Source: Candidatus Thorarchaeota archaeon
GTDB lineage: Archaea > Asgardarchaeota > Thorarchaeia > Thorarchaeales > Thorarchaeaceae
Length of the DNA stretch: 27,414 nt
Direction: 5' to 3'
Assembly: GCA_030642465.1 (NCBI GenBank)
Contig: DAOWNS010000001.1
Location: 1-27,414 of the forward strand
Position numbers and translations under genes: made by a program
Shown: positions 15,000 to 22,393 of the stretch, piece by piece
Layout: each line of letters begins with the position of its first letter
How positions within the stretch are numbered: position 1 is the stretch's first letter
The notes under the pieces: generated by a model
The model's input: the letters and a program-made list of their open reading frames with translations, nothing else
The model's database searches: none
Told to the model about the DNA's origin: nothing

Positions 15000-15566
15000 C
15001 TAATCGTTGGTGTGACGCTCTTCCATCCAAGGGTCTGCCTTGTTATGATACCCTCTGACCTCCCAGAAACCCGGTTCATCTTTCTCTAAGAACGTCAAAC
15101 CGATGAGCCATTTCACGCTTTTGTACGCATAAATAGAGCTTACGACTGATCTGAGGGGGCCTCCATGTTGCTGTTCCAATTTTTCACCATTCCATTTGTA
15201 GGCGAGAATGCTATCATCCGCCAAGAACGCCTCAATTGCCGTGTTGCTCGTATAACCAGAGTGCGCAATCATGACAACGTGCTTTGCAGACTCTCTGACT
15301 TCTGCAATCTCATAGATGGTTTTGCCAGGCACGCCCTCCCATTCGTTATCCAGTCGGCTCCATCCGGTGACACAATGGAAATCGCTTGTGATCTTGTGCG
15401 ACGGAAATGCTAGGAACTCTTCCCATGTTAATTCCAGCGGGTTGTCTACCTCCCCTGTAACCTTGAACCGCCAAGTTTCGGGATTGAACTCCATTGGTCG
15501 CTCGACGTGGAGAATCGGGAATTTCTCCGTAACACGCTGACCTGGCGGGACTCTTTCCTTCTTCAT
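15000..15566 (-). CDS. Molybdopterin-binding oxidoreductase, sulfite-oxidase fold
   Basis: 188 residues from ATG 15566, preceded by GGTGAT; upstream in-frame starts at 15572 and 15602 are possible. The domain is the SUOX/YedY (MsrP-like) molybdenum-cofactor fold: WRFKVTGEVDNPLELTWEEF (about 32-51), then SDFHCVTGWS with the Mo-ligating Cys about residue 65. WEGVPGKTIYEIA follows, with the VVMIAHSGYTSN strand, HGGPLRSVVSSIYAYKSVKW (about 134-153) and a C-terminal GFWEVRGYHNKADPW. The latter two are hallmark segments. No signal peptide or Tat motif, so it is cytoplasmic, unlike MsrP. Its substrate is unknown and no electron partner is adjacent on its strand, though a ferredoxin lies about 700 bases away, divergently transcribed. 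Confidence 0.88.
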   Translation of the reverse strand: MKKERVPPGQRVTEKFPILHVERPMEFNPETWRFKVTGEVDNPLELTWEEFLAFPSHKITSDFHCVTGWSRLDNEWEGVPGKTIYEIAEVRESAKHVVMIAHSGYTSNTAIEAFLADDSILAYKWNGEKLEQQHGGPLRSVVSSIYAYKSVKWLIGLTFLEKDEPGFWEVRGYHNKADPWMEERHTND

Positions 15567-15682
15567 TGCCATCACCACTTTCAAATAATCTTGCGGGCGC
15601 ACTTATCGTGGGATTGACCGTGGTTGTTATCACCATTCCTATACTCCGAAAACGCTAGACTATATGGTGCCAAGTGGAAAGC

Positions 15683-15688
15683 CTTAAG
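15683..15688 (+). promoter_or_regulatory. CTTAAG element and downstream TATA of PAS gene
   Basis: CTTAAG at 15683-15688 is one of six upstream occurrences of this palindrome in the window. Between it and the PAS gene lies CATATAAT (15736-15743), 24-30 bases before ATG 15767, a likely TATA box. The rest of the 190-base divergent gap to the molybdoprotein gene shows nothing else convincing. Confidence 0.35.
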
Positions 15689-15757
15689 GCCGGGAGTGAC
15701 CGCCCTCGCACTCGTTGCCAAGGCAATTCGCCTTGCATATAATGAAAAACGGAGTTT

Positions 15758-16195
15758 ATGTTAGAAATGGCAATTGAACCTCTCATGAATGCATTGAAGG
15801 CTATGTCCCCCGAGGTCCTAGCGGTAATGCTTGACACGCTACCGATTGAGTTCTCAGTAGTCGACGCAGATGACAATGTTCTCTTCTGGAATCAGCATGG
15901 CACTCGCATATTCAAGCGAGGACCTGGTGTCATAGGCAGAAACGTACGCATTTGTCATCCAAAAGGAAGCCTTGACAAGGTAGAGAAAGTTGTCAAGTAC
16001 TTGAAGAGTGGCAAGGGTGACCACGTCGCTTTCTGGATTGATCTGCCAGATGGAGAAACTACACGAAAGATACTCATAAGATACTTCGCCATGCGTGACA
16101 GCGAGGGAAAGTACCTAGGCACGCTAGAAGCCTCATTGAACCTAACCCCACTTCAGAAGATTGAAGGCGAGAGTCGACTAGCCGATTTCGAGTGA
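15758..16195 (+). CDS. DUF438-type PAS domain protein
   Basis: 145 residues. A short helical N-terminus is followed by one PAS domain: IEFSVVDADDNVLFWNQHG (about 30-48), IFKRGPGVIGRNVRICHPKG (about 51-70), VEKVVKYLKSGKGDHVAFWI (about 75-94), and IRYFAMRDSEGKYLGTLEASLN (about 107-128). The set NQHG/IGRNVxxCHP/FWI/RYFAxRDxEGxYLGTLE matches the C-terminal PAS of DUF438 proteins, where the CHP motif is invariant. The N-terminal DUF438 and hemerythrin-like parts are absent here, so this is a stand-alone sensor domain. Ligand unknown; heme or a metabolite is possible. ATG 15758 has GGAG three bases away; ATG 15767 (MAIEPL) could be used leaderless from the TATA at 15737. It starts a run of redox genes. 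Confidence 0.8.
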   Translation: MLEMAIEPLMNALKAMSPEVLAVMLDTLPIEFSVVDADDNVLFWNQHGTRIFKRGPGVIGRNVRICHPKGSLDKVEKVVKYLKSGKGDHVAFWIDLPDGETTRKILIRYFAMRDSEGKYLGTLEASLNLTPLQKIEGESRLADFE

Positions 16196-16239
16196 GTTGA
16201 ATCGAGCGACTTATTCGAGGTGTCGGATTCTCTATAAGG

Positions 16240-16599
16240 ATGCGCTTCATCCCAGCTCTTGTGCCTATAGAGAAGGACTACCGTGACTCTTGGAAAGTCA
16301 CCGAAGCGCACAATGGACACGCTGTATGGACCACACACCGTCGGGAAGATGGAGTGATTCATGGCACAACAGTTGGAGTACACATAGAGTTGTGCGTCGG
16401 ATGCATGAAGTGTATCACAGCATGTCCAACAGATGTATTCGCTGCTTGGGTTGACAGCACTGGTCGCAATGTGGTAGATCCCGTGCGCGAAAGCGAGTGT
16501 ATACTTTGTCTGGTCTGTGAGATGGTTTGTCCGACAGATGCCATCAGCATCACAAAAGCGGGAGGATCCGAAGACACTCTGAAGTCGTTGCTTGAGTGA
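16240..16599 (+). CDS. 2x[4Fe-4S] ferredoxin
   Basis: 119 residues. Two classical clusters: Cys52-x2-Cys55-x2-Cys58-x3-Cys62-Pro and Cys87-x2-Cys90-x2-Cys93-x3-Cys97-Pro. The loop between them is longer than in clostridial ferredoxins. The about 50-residue N-terminal extension (with WTTHRREDGVIHG) is unlike simple ferredoxins and resembles those paired with dehydrogenases. It lies 44 bases after the PAS gene and 78 before the acyl-CoA dehydrogenase on the same strand, so the most economical reading is an electron carrier for that flavoenzyme. Start ATG 16240 has only a weak AAGG directly before it, so it could be translated from a short leader. Confidence 0.92.
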   Translation: MRFIPALVPIEKDYRDSWKVTEAHNGHAVWTTHRREDGVIHGTTVGVHIELCVGCMKCITACPTDVFAAWVDSTGRNVVDPVRESECILCLVCEMVCPTDAISITKAGGSEDTLKSLLE

Positions 16600-16676
16600 T
16601 GTTGTCAACTCCCCGATTCTTGTTAGCAGCATACTCTTATGGTACGGCGCATAAGGTTACTCCCTGAGAGGTATGA

Positions 16677-17945
16677 TTGTTGTTTGATGTTTTGCTCAGC
16701 GAAGAAGAGAAGAAGATTCGTGATGAAGTGCGAGCCTTTGTCCGCGATAAGGTCGACCGCACACTCATTCTAAGAATGGACAGCAAGGAGAAGGAGTACC
16801 CCTCTGAATTCGTAACGGCAGCTGGAAAGGAGAATCTTCTTGGACTCAGATTTCCCAAAAAGTATGGCGGCCGAGGTCTGGGTTGGGTTTCCGAAATGTT
16901 GGCTGTTGAAGAGGTAGGCGTGCTTGGTATTGCACTCGGTTGTGCATATTCTCTACCAAGCATAGTCGGAGAGGGGATACACAAATTCGGCACAGAGGAA
17001 CAGAAGGTCAATTACCTTCTTCCAACTCTTCAAGGGACGAAAATCGGGGGCGAAGGACTCACAGAGCCCAGAAGTGGTTCGGACTTCTTTGGAACGATAA
17101 CTACCGCAGTCAAAGAAAAAGACTCATTCATACTAAATGGTGAGAAGCGCTTTGTAGCAGGGGGCGTAGGTGCAGACTACTTCCTGATTTATGCTAAGAC
17201 CAGCTTTGAAGCCAAACCGCATGAATCCCTCAGTGCATTTTTGGTCGATCGTGATGATGGGGTCAGAGTCGAGGAAGAGTATGAGCTCATGGGTTGTCGA
17301 GGCATGGGTGCAGCAAGAATAGTCATGGAAAACATTGAGATTCCAGAAGCGAACCTTCTTGGAAAACTGAACGGTGGGAATGATGTATTTAATGCCATGA
17401 TGGTGCCAGAACGTCTAACCTCTGCAAGTGGTGCTGTCGGAATGGGGATAGCGGCGCTGGAGATAGCTGTTAGGTACGCTCACAAGAGGGAGGCTTTTGG
17501 CAGAGCGATCCGGCGATTCGAGGGAATAAGCTTCAAGGTGGCCGATTGTGCAACTGAACTTGATGCAGCGCGTGGTTTAATCTATCGTGCCGCGAAGGTT
17601 GCTGACACGGGTAAGTGGTGCCGCAAGGAGGTTTCTCAGGCAAAGACATTCTGTACCGAGGCAGGATTTCAAGCAGTGAGTGAAGCAATGCAGATTCTTG
17701 GAGGAATCGGTTACACAGATGTCTACCCCATCGAGCGTTTATTCCGTGACGCTCGCCTTGCGACGATCTGGACTGGCAGCAATGAGGTTCAGAGGCTTAT
17801 TGTTCAGAACGAGGTTTTCAAGGAGATTCTCTCAGAAGACCGCTCACTGAAGCGCGATGTTGAGTTGGATACTCCGGGGGCACACAAGACGGCTGAGAAA
17901 GTGTACACTGAAGACCCAAAGAAGTACTATCCGGACAAGAGCTGA
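16677..17945 (+). CDS. Acyl-CoA dehydrogenase with base on helix G
   Basis: A 422-residue FAD enzyme. N-terminal helical domain, then GGEGLTEPRSGSD (about 123-135), the FAD/substrate beta-domain, and the C-terminal helical domain with KREAFGRAIRRFEG (about 270-283) and QILGGIGYTDVYPIERLFRDAR (about 339-360). In medium-chain enzymes the catalytic Glu lies in YEGT; here that site reads IWTGSNEVQ, with Thr366. Instead Glu245 in VPERL sits on helix G where isovaleryl- and long-chain-CoA dehydrogenases keep their base. This suggests an IVD- or LCAD-like substrate (inference). It carries a 40-residue acidic/basic C-terminal tail. Start is TTG: 16677 or 16680, the latter better spaced from AGAGGT. 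A ferredoxin gene precedes it; no electron-transfer flavoprotein is nearby. Confidence 0.93.
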   Translation: MLFDVLLSEEEKKIRDEVRAFVRDKVDRTLILRMDSKEKEYPSEFVTAAGKENLLGLRFPKKYGGRGLGWVSEMLAVEEVGVLGIALGCAYSLPSIVGEGIHKFGTEEQKVNYLLPTLQGTKIGGEGLTEPRSGSDFFGTITTAVKEKDSFILNGEKRFVAGGVGADYFLIYAKTSFEAKPHESLSAFLVDRDDGVRVEEEYELMGCRGMGAARIVMENIEIPEANLLGKLNGGNDVFNAMMVPERLTSASGAVGMGIAALEIAVRYAHKREAFGRAIRRFEGISFKVADCATELDAARGLIYRAAKVADTGKWCRKEVSQAKTFCTEAGFQAVSEAMQILGGIGYTDVYPIERLFRDARLATIWTGSNEVQRLIVQNEVFKEILSEDRSLKRDVELDTPGAHKTAEKVYTEDPKKYYPDKS

Positions 17946-17976
17946 AACCTCGACTTATGTGCTAGACGCACAGATT

Positions 17977-18015
17977 CTTAAGCGCGCTTCACCATAGTTA
18001 AGATAGAATTTCTAT
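17977..18015 (+). promoter_or_regulatory. CTTAAG promoter-like element and dyad at start of Zn-ribbon gene
   Basis: CTTAAG at 17977-17982 is followed 21 bases later by a perfect dyad ATAGAA-T-TTCTAT (18003-18015). If CTTAAG works as the core promoter element, the dyad covers the expected start site, a usual repressor position. The dyad ends directly before the GAGGT ribosome site (18016-18021). Confidence 0.35.
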
Positions 18016-18028
18016 TGAGGTATTCAAT

Positions 18029-18196
18029 ATGGCAAAGCTAGTTTGTAAGAAATGTGGGTTCGAATCCACAGTCCCTATGCATTGCGGACAGGAGATGCAC
18101 CAAGAAGGCAAGGATTTAGTATGCTGGATGGGGCCGGGATGTGGCAGTGAAGCAATCCCGCAGCACTGTGACGAAATCATGGACGTAGTTGTGTAA
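18029..18196 (+). CDS. 55-residue Cys/His-rich (zinc-ribbon-like) small protein
   Basis: A small gene with clear signals: GAGGT seven bases before ATG, stop TAA at 18194. The product begins MAKLVCKKCGFES, followed by a VPMHCGQEMH segment and then CWMGPGCG and IPQHCDEIM. It has six Cys (CxxC, HC, C, C, HC) and three His in two similar halves: CKKCG with HCGQEMH, and CWMGPGCG with HCDEIM. That is the composition of a duplicated metal-binding knuckle. Related short archaeal proteins with a VPxHCGxPM motif exist, but their role is not known to me. It is 18 bases upstream of the nitroreductase, so the two are probably co-expressed; a metal chaperone, redox carrier or sensor role is possible. A T-arm-like sequence in its DNA is coincidental. 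Confidence 0.75.
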   Translation: MAKLVCKKCGFESTVPMHCGQEMHQEGKDLVCWMGPGCGSEAIPQHCDEIMDVVV

Positions 18197-18214
18197 TCTT
18201 CCGGAGGCAATCGT

Positions 18215-18757
18215 ATGCTTCTAGACTTGATTGAAAAAAGGAAGAGTGGCAGAGCGTTCTCTGAAAAACCAGTGTCCGCTGAGGCGCTTGAATCAATCCT
18301 CGAGGCGGGTCGCAAGGCTCCATCTTGCGGAAACACTCAGGCATGGAACTTTATCGTGATTAAAGACCCTAAAGTAAGAGCGCAGGCAAATACTGCGATG
18401 TCAAGGGGAAACTACTGGGCTGAAAGGGCTCCTGTAATGATACTCGTTGCGTCTCGTCCTGAGGGAGGTTGTCCCGCACATGGCCAACCATACTACATGA
18501 TGGACGTCGGTCTTGCAGTAGAGAATATGTTGCTTCAAACCGTTCATCTTGGATTAATGGGGCACCCTACTGCCGGTTGGAAAGAGGACAATCTCAAAGA
18601 ACTCACGGGCATTCCGGACGACTACAGGATAGCTGCTGTTGTCTTCATCGGATATGAGGGTAGTCCGGATCATCTTGACGAGAAGAACAAAGAACGAGAA
18701 AAGACACGAACGCCACGAAAGGCGTTGGACGAGATTGTTCACTACGATAAGTGGTAG
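18215..18757 (+). CDS. Nitroreductase family FMN-dependent oxidoreductase
   Basis: 180 residues. Family signatures: RKSGRAFSEKPVSAEALESIL (about 9-29), the R-S/G-x-R FMN-phosphate start; EAGRKAPSCGNTQAWNFIV (about 30-48), where PSCGNTQAW is the FMN contact motif; a central DVGLAVENMLLQTVHLGLMGH (about 96-116); and VVFIGYEG (about 142-149). The residues between 75 and 95 (RPEGGCPAHGQPYY) are shorter than in dimer-swapped NfsA/NfsB enzymes. Such proteins reduce nitro compounds, quinones or flavins, or act on small metabolites, with NAD(P)H. Start ATG 18215 has GGAGG at ideal distance. It directly follows the Cys-rich small protein. Confidence 0.92.
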   Translation: MLLDLIEKRKSGRAFSEKPVSAEALESILEAGRKAPSCGNTQAWNFIVIKDPKVRAQANTAMSRGNYWAERAPVMILVASRPEGGCPAHGQPYYMMDVGLAVENMLLQTVHLGLMGHPTAGWKEDNLKELTGIPDDYRIAAVVFIGYEGSPDHLDEKNKEREKTRTPRKALDEIVHYDKW

Positions 18758-18844
18758 TGACGCCAGAGGACCACTTCAGTCCATTTCGATGGCAAGGATT
18801 ATCAGCCTTTGAAGTCGAACCCTCGTCACTAGGTGTGCGCCTTG

Positions 18845-19210
18845 ATGCAACTCGAATCATACACGGATGCGCTCTACGGCATCCCATCCCTCTTCGTGGG
18901 TTTTGGACTTGGATACATGGTGGGGGGTATGAAGAGCCTCAAATCATCGGATAGGTTACTGCTAGGCCTTGCATCAAGTACCATCGGAGGATTAGCCATA
19001 GTTCTTGCACTTACGGCATTTCTCCCATTTTCATCTCCAGGGGTTATCCTGAGCATCTTAGCTTTTGGAGGAGGCTTCATTTTCGGGGCGGGAACGCATT
19101 GGGATGCTCCTGCAAAACCGAAACCCAAATCTCACATCATCTATGAACCCGAGGATGATGACGAGTTTGACAGAGAAGTTGAGAAAGTGTTTGAACCGGA
19201 CAATCAATGA
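18845..19210 (+). CDS. Three-helix membrane protein with acidic tail, unknown
   Basis: Not recognised. About 121 residues from ATG 18845; GTG 18833 and TTG 18842 are in frame and AGGTG at 18831-18835 fits the later starts. Gly-rich helix at about 11-28 (GIPSLFVGFGLGYMVGG), then helices at about 37-59 and 65-83, and a cytoplasmic-looking tail with APAKPKPKS followed by an acidic run EPEDDDEFDREVEKVFEPD. The GxxxG-rich first helix suggests packing into an oligomer. It lies between the nitroreductase and the next membrane protein, all on the same strand, but gaps of about 75-90 bases make an operon uncertain. Confidence 0.65.
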   Translation: MQLESYTDALYGIPSLFVGFGLGYMVGGMKSLKSSDRLLLGLASSTIGGLAIVLALTAFLPFSSPGVILSILAFGGGFIFGAGTHWDAPAKPKPKSHIIYEPEDDDEFDREVEKVFEPDNQ

Positions 19211-19286
19211 GGGTGCTGGACTCTTTATGTCACCACTAAAGAGAAATAACTGGGGTTGCGATAGATAGATAGGCTATTCCACAGGA

Positions 19287-20525
19287 GTGTTTCTCGAATT
19301 GAAGAAGACGCTACCACATCTACTGATGACGATATTTGTCACTTGTGTGCTCTGGTCTGTCGTAGTAATTCCATCTCAGGCTCAGCCAGCGGGTTGGAGC
19401 GGAAATGATGAGCTGGCTTTTCTACTTGAGATCAATGGAGTATCCGCAGCTGACTCCGACGTGGAGAATCCCATTCCGGTTGATCTAGCAGATGACGTGA
19501 CCATGGGACTGTCAATTGCCGTGGGCTCAGACATTCACATTTACGGTGCTGTTTTCAAGTTCGAGTATCTCAGCATTCCTGTCTTCAGCCAAGACATTCC
19601 AATTGACACGCCTGTATTTGCTCCATATGTGGGTAGTCTACTCAATGAAACATATCCTCTTGCTGATATGATCCCCAGCAACGTCAGTCTCATCTCAGGG
19701 ACCATTTCGGGGAGTTTCTCCTTTACTTATGCACTCCTCTCTGACATGAGCACCAACAAGACCAGCTATGACGATTTCGTACTGAGGATTGGTCCGACAG
19801 GGTTGGCTGCGGTCTTTTCAATTAGCGGCATGATTACGCTGGGTTTCACACTCATGTCAATTATCAGTATACTCTTCTCCCTTGACGAATTCCAGGGTGA
19901 CATCCTAGCTGCGAGAAAGATGAGAAGAGCAAACAGCGCGGCTGATGTTGGTATCTTCCCACGGGCGGTAGTACTCAGACGCAGGCGGCAGAAGGAAAGT
20001 CGAGAAACCTTGAGTGAGAACGAGATTGTCCAACTTGTCAGCCAGGCTGCCAGCAAGGTCTGGGATGGCAAGAGATGCCCTCAGTGTGGAAAGAAGTGGA
20101 AGTCGCAACTGCCCTTCTGCAAGAAGTGCGGCATTAGTCGCGAGGCTGGAAGGCTTCATTTCTCACAGGATATCGCAGAATGCGCACCCAAAGCGTTGAA
20201 GGCGGTTCCATATGGAGGAAAGGTCACAGTTGGCAAGTTCTGCAAGCGCGTGAAGCTCAAGCCGGCAAAGGGTGGTGCACTTGCCGCGGCCCTTACAGAG
20301 ATGAAAGTATTCCAAACAAAGGATGTCAAGGTGCCGATGAGGAAGTTGATGTTCGCAGGGATGACAGTTGCCGGGATTTACATGAGCTGGTTGCAGATGC
20401 TAGGCGGTGCGATTCCCACACTCATCGATATTGCGATTATGATGGCCGGTGGCCTCGCCGTATCAGTGCTTCTCGCATTACTCATGAAGTGGCTTGCACG
20501 TATTCCTCCATTTGGCTATGATTAG
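19287..20525 (+). CDS. Secreted-domain/zinc-ribbon membrane protein, unknown
   Basis: A 412-residue protein without a recognised family. Order: N-terminal signal or anchor (about 8-32, ending near SQAQP); an outer domain (about 33-165) rich in beta-type sequence with three N-glycosylation sequons (Asn120-Glu-Thr, Asn132-Val-Ser, Asn157-Lys-Thr), all in this part; one membrane helix (about 174-198); a basic cytoplasmic stretch RRRRQKESRE; a zinc ribbon with Cys264/267 and Cys278/281; a basic domain; and a C-terminal hydrophobic pair (about 352-400). The layout is that of a receptor-like protein with an inner zinc ribbon. GTG 19287 touches AGGAG; TTG 19299 gives a cleaner signal (MKKTLPHLL) and better spacing. 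Confidence 0.75.
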   Translation: MFLELKKTLPHLLMTIFVTCVLWSVVVIPSQAQPAGWSGNDELAFLLEINGVSAADSDVENPIPVDLADDVTMGLSIAVGSDIHIYGAVFKFEYLSIPVFSQDIPIDTPVFAPYVGSLLNETYPLADMIPSNVSLISGTISGSFSFTYALLSDMSTNKTSYDDFVLRIGPTGLAAVFSISGMITLGFTLMSIISILFSLDEFQGDILAARKMRRANSAADVGIFPRAVVLRRRRQKESRETLSENEIVQLVSQAASKVWDGKRCPQCGKKWKSQLPFCKKCGISREAGRLHFSQDIAECAPKALKAVPYGGKVTVGKFCKRVKLKPAKGGALAAALTEMKVFQTKDVKVPMRKLMFAGMTVAGIYMSWLQMLGGAIPTLIDIAIMMAGGLAVSVLLALLMKWLARIPPFGYD

Positions 20526-20552
20526 ATTGCAATCGAGTGCGCAATCGTTCGT

Positions 20553-20558
20553 CTTAAG
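20553..20558 (+). promoter_or_regulatory. CTTAAG element 20-25 bases before metallo-hydrolase start
   Basis: Centred about 22 bases before ATG 20578. No ribosome site lies close to that ATG, so this may be a TATA-like element of a leaderless message. It is one of six upstream copies of CTTAAG in the window. A 10-base palindrome GATTGCAATC at 20525-20534 overlaps the stop of the preceding gene. Confidence 0.35.
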
Positions 20559-20577
20559 AAAGGATTCGTGAAAATCG

Positions 20578-21321
20578 ATGAATGACCTGACTGAAACGCA
20601 TTCAGCAGCATGGGAGAATGATGAGGTTAGAGTCGATGTACTCTTCAGTGCAGCAGGTGTGGCGACAAATATCGTCATAGTATCGAAGTTCAGTGGCAAG
20701 ATTCTGCTTGCTGACGTTGGTGATGGTACACTTCGAGACCTGCTTTCTCAGGGCAGTCTGGATTTTGTAAATGAGCTGAACCTGATTGTGATAACTCACG
20801 GGCACTTCGACCATATGGGTGGCCTGTACTCACTTCTCGGATTCTTGCGGATGTTGAAACGATCCACCCCTCTCGATATACTAATCCCGAAGGGATGCAA
20901 AGAAGTGTCAAGTACAATAAGAGTATTCAAGGACAGCTATTGTGATACGCTTCCGTTCCAAATTAGAGTCCAGGAGATGGGGCATGATTCAGAGTTCCAC
21001 ACTGACTTCTTTCACGTTCGTTCGCTGGAAGTGGAACACTTTGGATCGGAGAATGCCACTGGGCACGATGTTTTGATGCCCGCTCTTGGATATAGAATGA
21101 GTGTCGGTGAAACAGTTGTCGCATTCACAGGTGATAGTAGAATGTGTCCCGTTCTGGAGGAAGTCGTAAAGGACGCTGACTTGGCCTTGATCGAAGCAAC
21201 AGGAGGTACTAGCGCTGAAGCTGGTCTAAAGGTTCATCTCACAGAAGACGAAGCGAAACAGCTTGGATCCTTGGCTAGAAACCACCTGCTAATTCATAGA
21301 ATACCGAAAATCGAGAGTTGA
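20578..21321 (+). CDS. RNase Z-like metallo-beta-lactamase-fold hydrolase
   Basis: 247 residues. The metal motif THGHFDHMGG gives His74, His76, Asp78 and His79; later ligands are His163 in TGHDVLMPALGYRM, where ALGYR is the RNase Z/arylsulfatase substrate-loop pattern, and Asp186 in FTGDSRMC. HLTEDEAKQLG at about 224-234 matches the conserved H-x-T-x-x-(D/E)-A of ElaC-type enzymes. The last His, normally in LTHFSxRY, here appears in LLIHRIPK at residue 240. The ~30-residue exosite of tRNase Z is not obvious, so tRNA processing is unproved; a small-molecule phosphodiesterase or sulfatase is equally possible. Convergent with the phosphate transporter gene, 17 bases apart. Confidence 0.85.
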   Translation: MNDLTETHSAAWENDEVRVDVLFSAAGVATNIVIVSKFSGKILLADVGDGTLRDLLSQGSLDFVNELNLIVITHGHFDHMGGLYSLLGFLRMLKRSTPLDILIPKGCKEVSSTIRVFKDSYCDTLPFQIRVQEMGHDSEFHTDFFHVRSLEVEHFGSENATGHDVLMPALGYRMSVGETVVAFTGDSRMCPVLEEVVKDADLALIEATGGTSAEAGLKVHLTEDEAKQLGSLARNHLLIHRIPKIES

Positions 21322-21338
21322 AACCAGACAAAGGGATG

Positions 21339-22376
21339 CTAAGGCGTCGGGAAGAACGGATTAAGAATGACAAATGCAATCACACCGAAGATTGCAGAGA
21401 TGGGCACGGTGACCACCCAAGAAATCAGAATATCCTTGACCTGTTTCATCTGGATGGGCCCTCGGGACACCCAACCAACCGCTATCAGTGCGGATACCAA
21501 GACATGAGTACCACTAAGTGGCAATCCTAAGTATGTCCCCACAAACATAACAAGGGCAACTGAAATGCTGGCGGACAAGGCTGATGTAGGTGAAAGAGTT
21601 ACGACCTCAGTAGCAAGGGTCTTGATGACCTTGCGGCCCACGACAATCAGACCAAGCCCCATCCCAATCCCTCCGATGAGAAGTGGGACCATGACGCCTG
21701 GAATTACAAATGGTCCGAGATAGAATGGTACTTGGAAGTCAGGCAGTGCTACAAGAGGAGCTACTGCATTGGCCACGTCGTTGCCGCCTCTGCTCAGAGC
21801 TGTAATAACAAGGAACAGCGCTAGTCCATAGGATGCTACATGTTCCTGCCTTTCGCGATCTGCATAGCCTTTCGCACGCCTTTGAAATTTCCTGACCACG
21901 TGAAATATAGCGGCGCTAATTACAAAACCCACTATAGGGGACACCACCCAGCCTCCGAGGATTTGCAGTATGACTAACCAATCAATTGCTTCAATGCCCC
22001 ACCCCTCTTCTCCAAGAAAAGGTGCTACTGCTGCCACGCCGATGACGGCTCCTACTATGCACTGAGTCGTGCTTATTGGAAGTCCTTTTGACACAGAAGC
22101 CACCAATAGCCATATCGCCATTGAAATCATTATGGCGAAGACCATCGCAATGCTCATCTCATTTCCACTAACAAGGTCGGAGCCAACCTTCTCTGACACT
22201 CCTCCCCCCAGAAGAGTAGCGCCAATAACATTGATTACCGCTCCAAGCAAAACAGCCGTCGTGACAGAGAAGACCCTCGCACCCACTGCTGGAGCCATGG
22301 TTTCATCATTAGCTCCTATTGCAAATGCAACGATGAAACCGACGACCAAGAGGGCTATGAGTAAGAGCAAATCCAA
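21339..22376 (-). CDS. pit: PiT family inorganic phosphate transporter
   Basis: 345 residues, 9-10 hydrophobic helices. The two inverted repeats each carry a PiT signature: GANDETMAPAVGA at 21-33 and RGGNDVANAVAPLVAL at about 197-212. SKGLPISTTQCIVGAVIG (about 95-112) and GLPLSGTHVLVSALIAVGW (about 289-307) are the second paired motif (PISTTQ/PLSGTH). Transports phosphate (or sulfate in some archaea) with H+ or Na+. The large cytoplasmic loop of bacterial PitA is almost absent, as in many archaea. The TTG start has GGAGG ten bases upstream, placed just after the stop of the DUF47 gene. That partner is the usual accessory of PiT in prokaryotes. Confidence 0.92.
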   Translation of the reverse strand: MDLLLLIALLVVGFIVAFAIGANDETMAPAVGARVFSVTTAVLLGAVINVIGATLLGGGVSEKVGSDLVSGNEMSIAMVFAIMISMAIWLLVASVSKGLPISTTQCIVGAVIGVAAVAPFLGEEGWGIEAIDWLVILQILGGWVVSPIVGFVISAAIFHVVRKFQRRAKGYADRERQEHVASYGLALFLVITALSRGGNDVANAVAPLVALPDFQVPFYLGPFVIPGVMVPLLIGGIGMGLGLIVVGRKVIKTLATEVVTLSPTSALSASISVALVMFVGTYLGLPLSGTHVLVSALIAVGWVSRGPIQMKQVKDILISWVVTVPISAIFGVIAFVILNPFFPTP

Positions 22377-22393
22377 GTGAAACGGTCCTCCGT

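Noticed and set aside
18053..18072. TGTGGGTTCGAATCCACA looks like a tRNA T-arm.
   Set aside because: No matching acceptor strand, D-arm or anticodon arm lies upstream, and the bases encode part of the Cys-rich small protein in a well-supported reading frame.
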